NCBI GenBank assembly: GCA_023386155.1
Contig: JAEWKH010000001.1
Coordinates: 1-64,000 of the forward strand
Source: Pseudomonadota bacterium
Lineage (GTDB): Bacteria; Pseudomonadota; Alphaproteobacteria; Rhizobiales; Beijerinckiaceae
DNA length: 64,000 nucleotides
Reading direction: 5' to 3'
The position numbers and the translations under genes are program-made. The notes below the pieces were generated by a model that worked only from the letters and a program-made list of their open reading frames with translations, ran no database searches and was not told the DNA's origin. Positions 62,115 through 64,000 of the stretch are shown one piece after another. The first letter of the stretch is position 1; every line of letters starts with the position of its first letter.

Positions 62115-62582
62115 CTACCTGGCAGCCGTCGCACTCTTCAGGTCGCACTCTTCCACCACAATCGGCTCCAGCAGGCTCGAGTCGCTCTCGAGCCGAGTGG
62201 CCACCACCTCCAGTGCTCCGCTGTCGAGTGCCTCTCTCACATGAGATGAGTATCCATCTGCCCAGCGTTCAGCCCGTAACAGCATGTGGACCCAGTGGCG
62301 CAGCCCCCCGAACTGGCATGCACCCAGGTGCTCGCGGGGCCGGCTTTTCATTTGCTCGAACAATCCGCCATCCATCATGGAATAGTCCCCGCAGACGAAG
62401 CCACAGGCATAAGCGGACACGACAAACTTCCGGTACTCCGGCAGTTCGAAGAACTCCTCAAGGCCTATGCCCCGACGCCGTTCATAGGTCCGTATCAGGT
62501 CTCGCGTCAGCAAGGCGAACAGCTGCGCCTGATCGCTCAGTACCTGTGCGCGCCGACTGGCAGCCTTCTGGGCAATAAACAT
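62115..62582 (-). CDS. Hypothetical protein (155 aa)
   Basis: MFIAQKAASRRAQVLSDQAQLFALLTRDLIRTYERRRGI, then an aromatic-rich middle (FFELPEYRKFVVSAYACGFVCGDYSMMDGG) and CQFGGLRHWVHMLLRAERWADGYSSHVREAL. ATG 62582 follows CGAGAGGTGTGCG. It is convergent with the resolvase and divergent from the coiled-coil gene at 62697. No domain is recognised; composition is typical of satellite or phage unknowns. Confidence 0.6.
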   Translation of the reverse strand: MFIAQKAASRRAQVLSDQAQLFALLTRDLIRTYERRRGIGLEEFFELPEYRKFVVSAYACGFVCGDYSMMDGGLFEQMKSRPREHLGACQFGGLRHWVHMLLRAERWADGYSSHVREALDSGALEVVATRLESDSSLLEPIVVEECDLKSATAAR

Positions 62583-62696
62583 CGCACACCTCTCGGGTCG
62601 TGACGGCACATTAACGGTGGGAACCGGGCAATGACCGGGGAAATGCCGGGGAAGCACCGGCATCTCGACGATACGACCACCATGGGTGATGACGCA

Positions 62697-63524
62697 ATGA
62701 CCGCAACAACTACCGAACAACTGAAAGAACAACTTGATCAGGCCCAGGTGGAGCTGATCGAGTGCCTGCGCAACGGCGCTGATACTGCGCCAATCCGCGC
62801 GAACATTTCCCGCCTCGAGGGCGAGCTGTCCCAGGCCTTGGCTGCCGAGCAGGCTGCGGCCAGCGCTCAGGAGGCGGAGGAGGCCCAGGTCATCGCCGAG
62901 CAGGCCGCCGACATCGCCACCGAGGCGCATGCCAACATCCAGGCCCGCACCGAGGTGGAGGGCTTGGCCGAACTCGCCGGTGATCAGCTGCCGGCCGTAC
63001 CGCGGAATCCGATCGTTGAGGATGCTGCTGCTCGCGTTGCCGCTGCCCGGGCGGCCCTGGCGAAGGCTGAAGCCGCTCAGAAGCCTTTGAAGGATGAGGC
63101 GGTGCGCCTGTCCCAGCGCCTGGGCGTTAAGCGCGCCGCTGCCGACAAGATCCGCACTCGCCGTGCAGCGGGCGACGAGCAGCCGACCGACGCGACCGAT
63201 CTGGGTCTGCTACTGGCCGACATCGAGGGCTTGGAGCCGCTAGTGAATGAGGCCAACCGCGCAGCCCGTGCAGCTGACCCGGCAGCACAGCGCGAAGTCC
63301 TGACCACTGCCACCGCTGACCTGACCCGCGCAGAGGTGAAGGCTGCATTCAACGCTGCACGCGAGGCTGTGGTGCAGGCCGAGGCAGTGTTCCTGCGTGC
63401 GTTCAAGAACCTGCTCGAAACGGGCCGGGCTGCTGGCGAAGGGTCGCCCTGGGCCGCGTGGAAAGCGTCGCCGGACATGCGCCGCGCTGTGACCGGCCAG
63501 TACGTACCAGGCGGCACGTTCTGA
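62697..63524 (+). CDS. Ala/Glu-rich coiled-coil protein (275 aa)
   Basis: TTTEQLKEQLDQAQVELIECLRNGADTAPIRANISRLEGELSQALAAEQAAA begins a long helical, low-complexity protein with heptad-like repeats through most of its length. It ends SPWAAWKASPDMRRAVTGQYVPGGTF. It could be a scaffold or structural assembly factor, by analogy with phage scaffolds, but there is no specific motif. It starts a plus-strand series with a DUF5681-like gene. Confidence 0.6.
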   Translation: MTATTTEQLKEQLDQAQVELIECLRNGADTAPIRANISRLEGELSQALAAEQAAASAQEAEEAQVIAEQAADIATEAHANIQARTEVEGLAELAGDQLPAVPRNPIVEDAAARVAAARAALAKAEAAQKPLKDEAVRLSQRLGVKRAAADKIRTRRAAGDEQPTDATDLGLLLADIEGLEPLVNEANRAARAADPAAQREVLTTATADLTRAEVKAAFNAAREAVVQAEAVFLRAFKNLLETGRAAGEGSPWAAWKASPDMRRAVTGQYVPGGTF

Positions 63525-63586
63525 CTGAAGCCAGCCACAACACAGGGGCGCCAAGCCGGCGCCCGCACCCTCCAGAGGCAAGAACC

Positions 63587-63868
63587 ATGAGCATCGAGAA
63601 CACCACCAACACCGAGCGCGACGGCAAAGGCCGCTTCAAGCCCGGGAACAACGCCAACCCTGCAGGCCGACCGAAGCTGACCACCGAGCAGCGCATCGAG
63701 CGCGCTCTTACCACTCATGGCCCGGCGATCCTGGATCGCGCATTCGTCGAGGCGAGGACGGATAACACAGTCATGGCCGCGTTGCTGAACTTCCTGGCCA
63801 GCTGCCAGGGCGCTCAGAACCTGGCCACCGCCGCGATGCTGCAGGCAGGCGGCAACAGCACACACTAA
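63587..63868 (+). CDS. DUF5681-like small phage protein (93 aa)
   Basis: MSIENTTNTERDGKGRFKPGNNANPAGRPKLTTEQRIERAL contains the GRFKPGN-x-NPAGRP signature of DUF5681, found next to terminase genes in many prophages. The rest is helical. GAGGCAAG precedes ATG 63587. It suggests that packaging genes may lie just right of the window. Confidence 0.7.
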   Translation: MSIENTTNTERDGKGRFKPGNNANPAGRPKLTTEQRIERALTTHGPAILDRAFVEARTDNTVMAALLNFLASCQGAQNLATAAMLQAGGNSTH

Positions 63869-63886
63869 TCACCAACCACACAACGA

Positions 63887-64000
63887 CATAATGACCATGA
63901 CCGGCACTATCGATTATTACGGCAACCCCTGCATGAGCGACGAGGAGCTGCTTCGCCTCATGCGTAAAGCACTCAAACGCGGACGCAGCACCAGCGCAGC
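63887..64000 (+). CDS. Hypothetical protein, cut by the window end
   Basis: ATG 63887 (or 63893) opens a frame reading MTGTIDYYGNPCMSDEELLRLMRKALKRGRSTS to the last base. Only about 37 residues are visible; the ribosome site is not strong. It follows the DUF5681-like gene by 18 bp. Confidence 0.5.

Larger units (their letters stand above)
42575..64000 (+). mobile_element. Satellite-like integrative element (left end in window, right end outside)
   Basis: It contains an attL-like tRNA end, P4-type integrase, AlpA regulator, CHC2/Toprim/VapE-type primase-helicase, iteron array, serine resolvase, helix-turn-helix terminase-like protein and DUF5681-like protein. The proteins look gammaproteobacterial (Pseudomonas-like), unlike the chromosome to the left. 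A roughly 9.8-kb efflux/lipid cargo separates the primase gene from the iterons. No capsid or tail genes are in the window, so it is described as a satellite or integrative plasmid, not a full prophage. Confidence 0.6.

Overview
The first 42 kb look like chromosome of a GC-rich alphaproteobacterium of the Hyphomicrobiales, with Methylobacteriaceae (Microvirga-like) the best guess. That assignment rests on recognised protein styles (paired universal stress proteins, BigR-type persulfide genes, PEP synthase plus glucokinase) and on FNR/FixK-type operators; no database search was possible. From about 42,575 to the right edge the content changes to a mobile element whose integrase, AlpA, CHC2/VapE-type primase-helicase, resolvase and small phage-like proteins resemble satellite or prophage genes of gammaproteobacteria such as Pseudomonas. 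The window ends inside this element.

Layout. 1-1,700: tail of an IS630-type transposase, then a divergent rhodanese / persulfide-dioxygenase-like pair. 1,969-37,377: a long low-oxygen, energy-stress survival island. It holds Hsp20, two small c-type cytochromes, eight universal stress protein genes, PEP synthase, glucokinase, glycogen debranching enzyme and phosphorylase, two zinc alcohol dehydrogenases, D-lactate dehydrogenase with lactate permease, a PfkB sugar kinase, a Ca/Mg-type and a heavy-metal P-type ATPase, a K+/H+ antiporter, a flavodoxin-fold reductase, a beta-CASP nuclease relative and a cyclase-TPR protein. Seven TTGNN-N4-NTCAA boxes lie 71-96 bp before start codons in this island, most with a -10-like hexamer 18-25 bp downstream. 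This argues for one shared oxygen-responsive FNR/FixK regulon that mobilises glycogen, recycles pyruvate, disposes of reductant as lactate or alcohols and protects ion balance.

37,997-42,483: a smaller island read leftwards: a tyrosine integrase, a short unknown protein, a GIY-YIG-like protein and a Lon-like AAA+ ATPase. 42,575-64,000: the satellite-like element. A tRNA 3'-end-like attachment sequence is followed by an integrase, AlpA, a primase-helicase, then about 9.8 kb of unrelated cargo (SDR, FabF, methyltransferase, FAD oxidoreductase, TetR, RND efflux pair), then an array of about eleven 9-bp iterons likely to be the element's origin, and then small zinc-ribbon, helix-turn-helix, resolvase and coiled-coil genes.

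How it fits together: the left part is a regulated metabolic and stress programme. The right part appears to be a replicating integrative element whose primase gene and iteron origin have been split by an efflux and lipid-modification cargo. An assembly join between unrelated DNAs near 42.57 kb cannot be excluded from sequence alone. Several genes show damage or unusual starts: the rhodanese reading frame is one base out from its best start, glucokinase probably starts at CTG, the beta-CASP protein is cut short, and GGDEF and Rrf2-like fragments lie between cargo genes.
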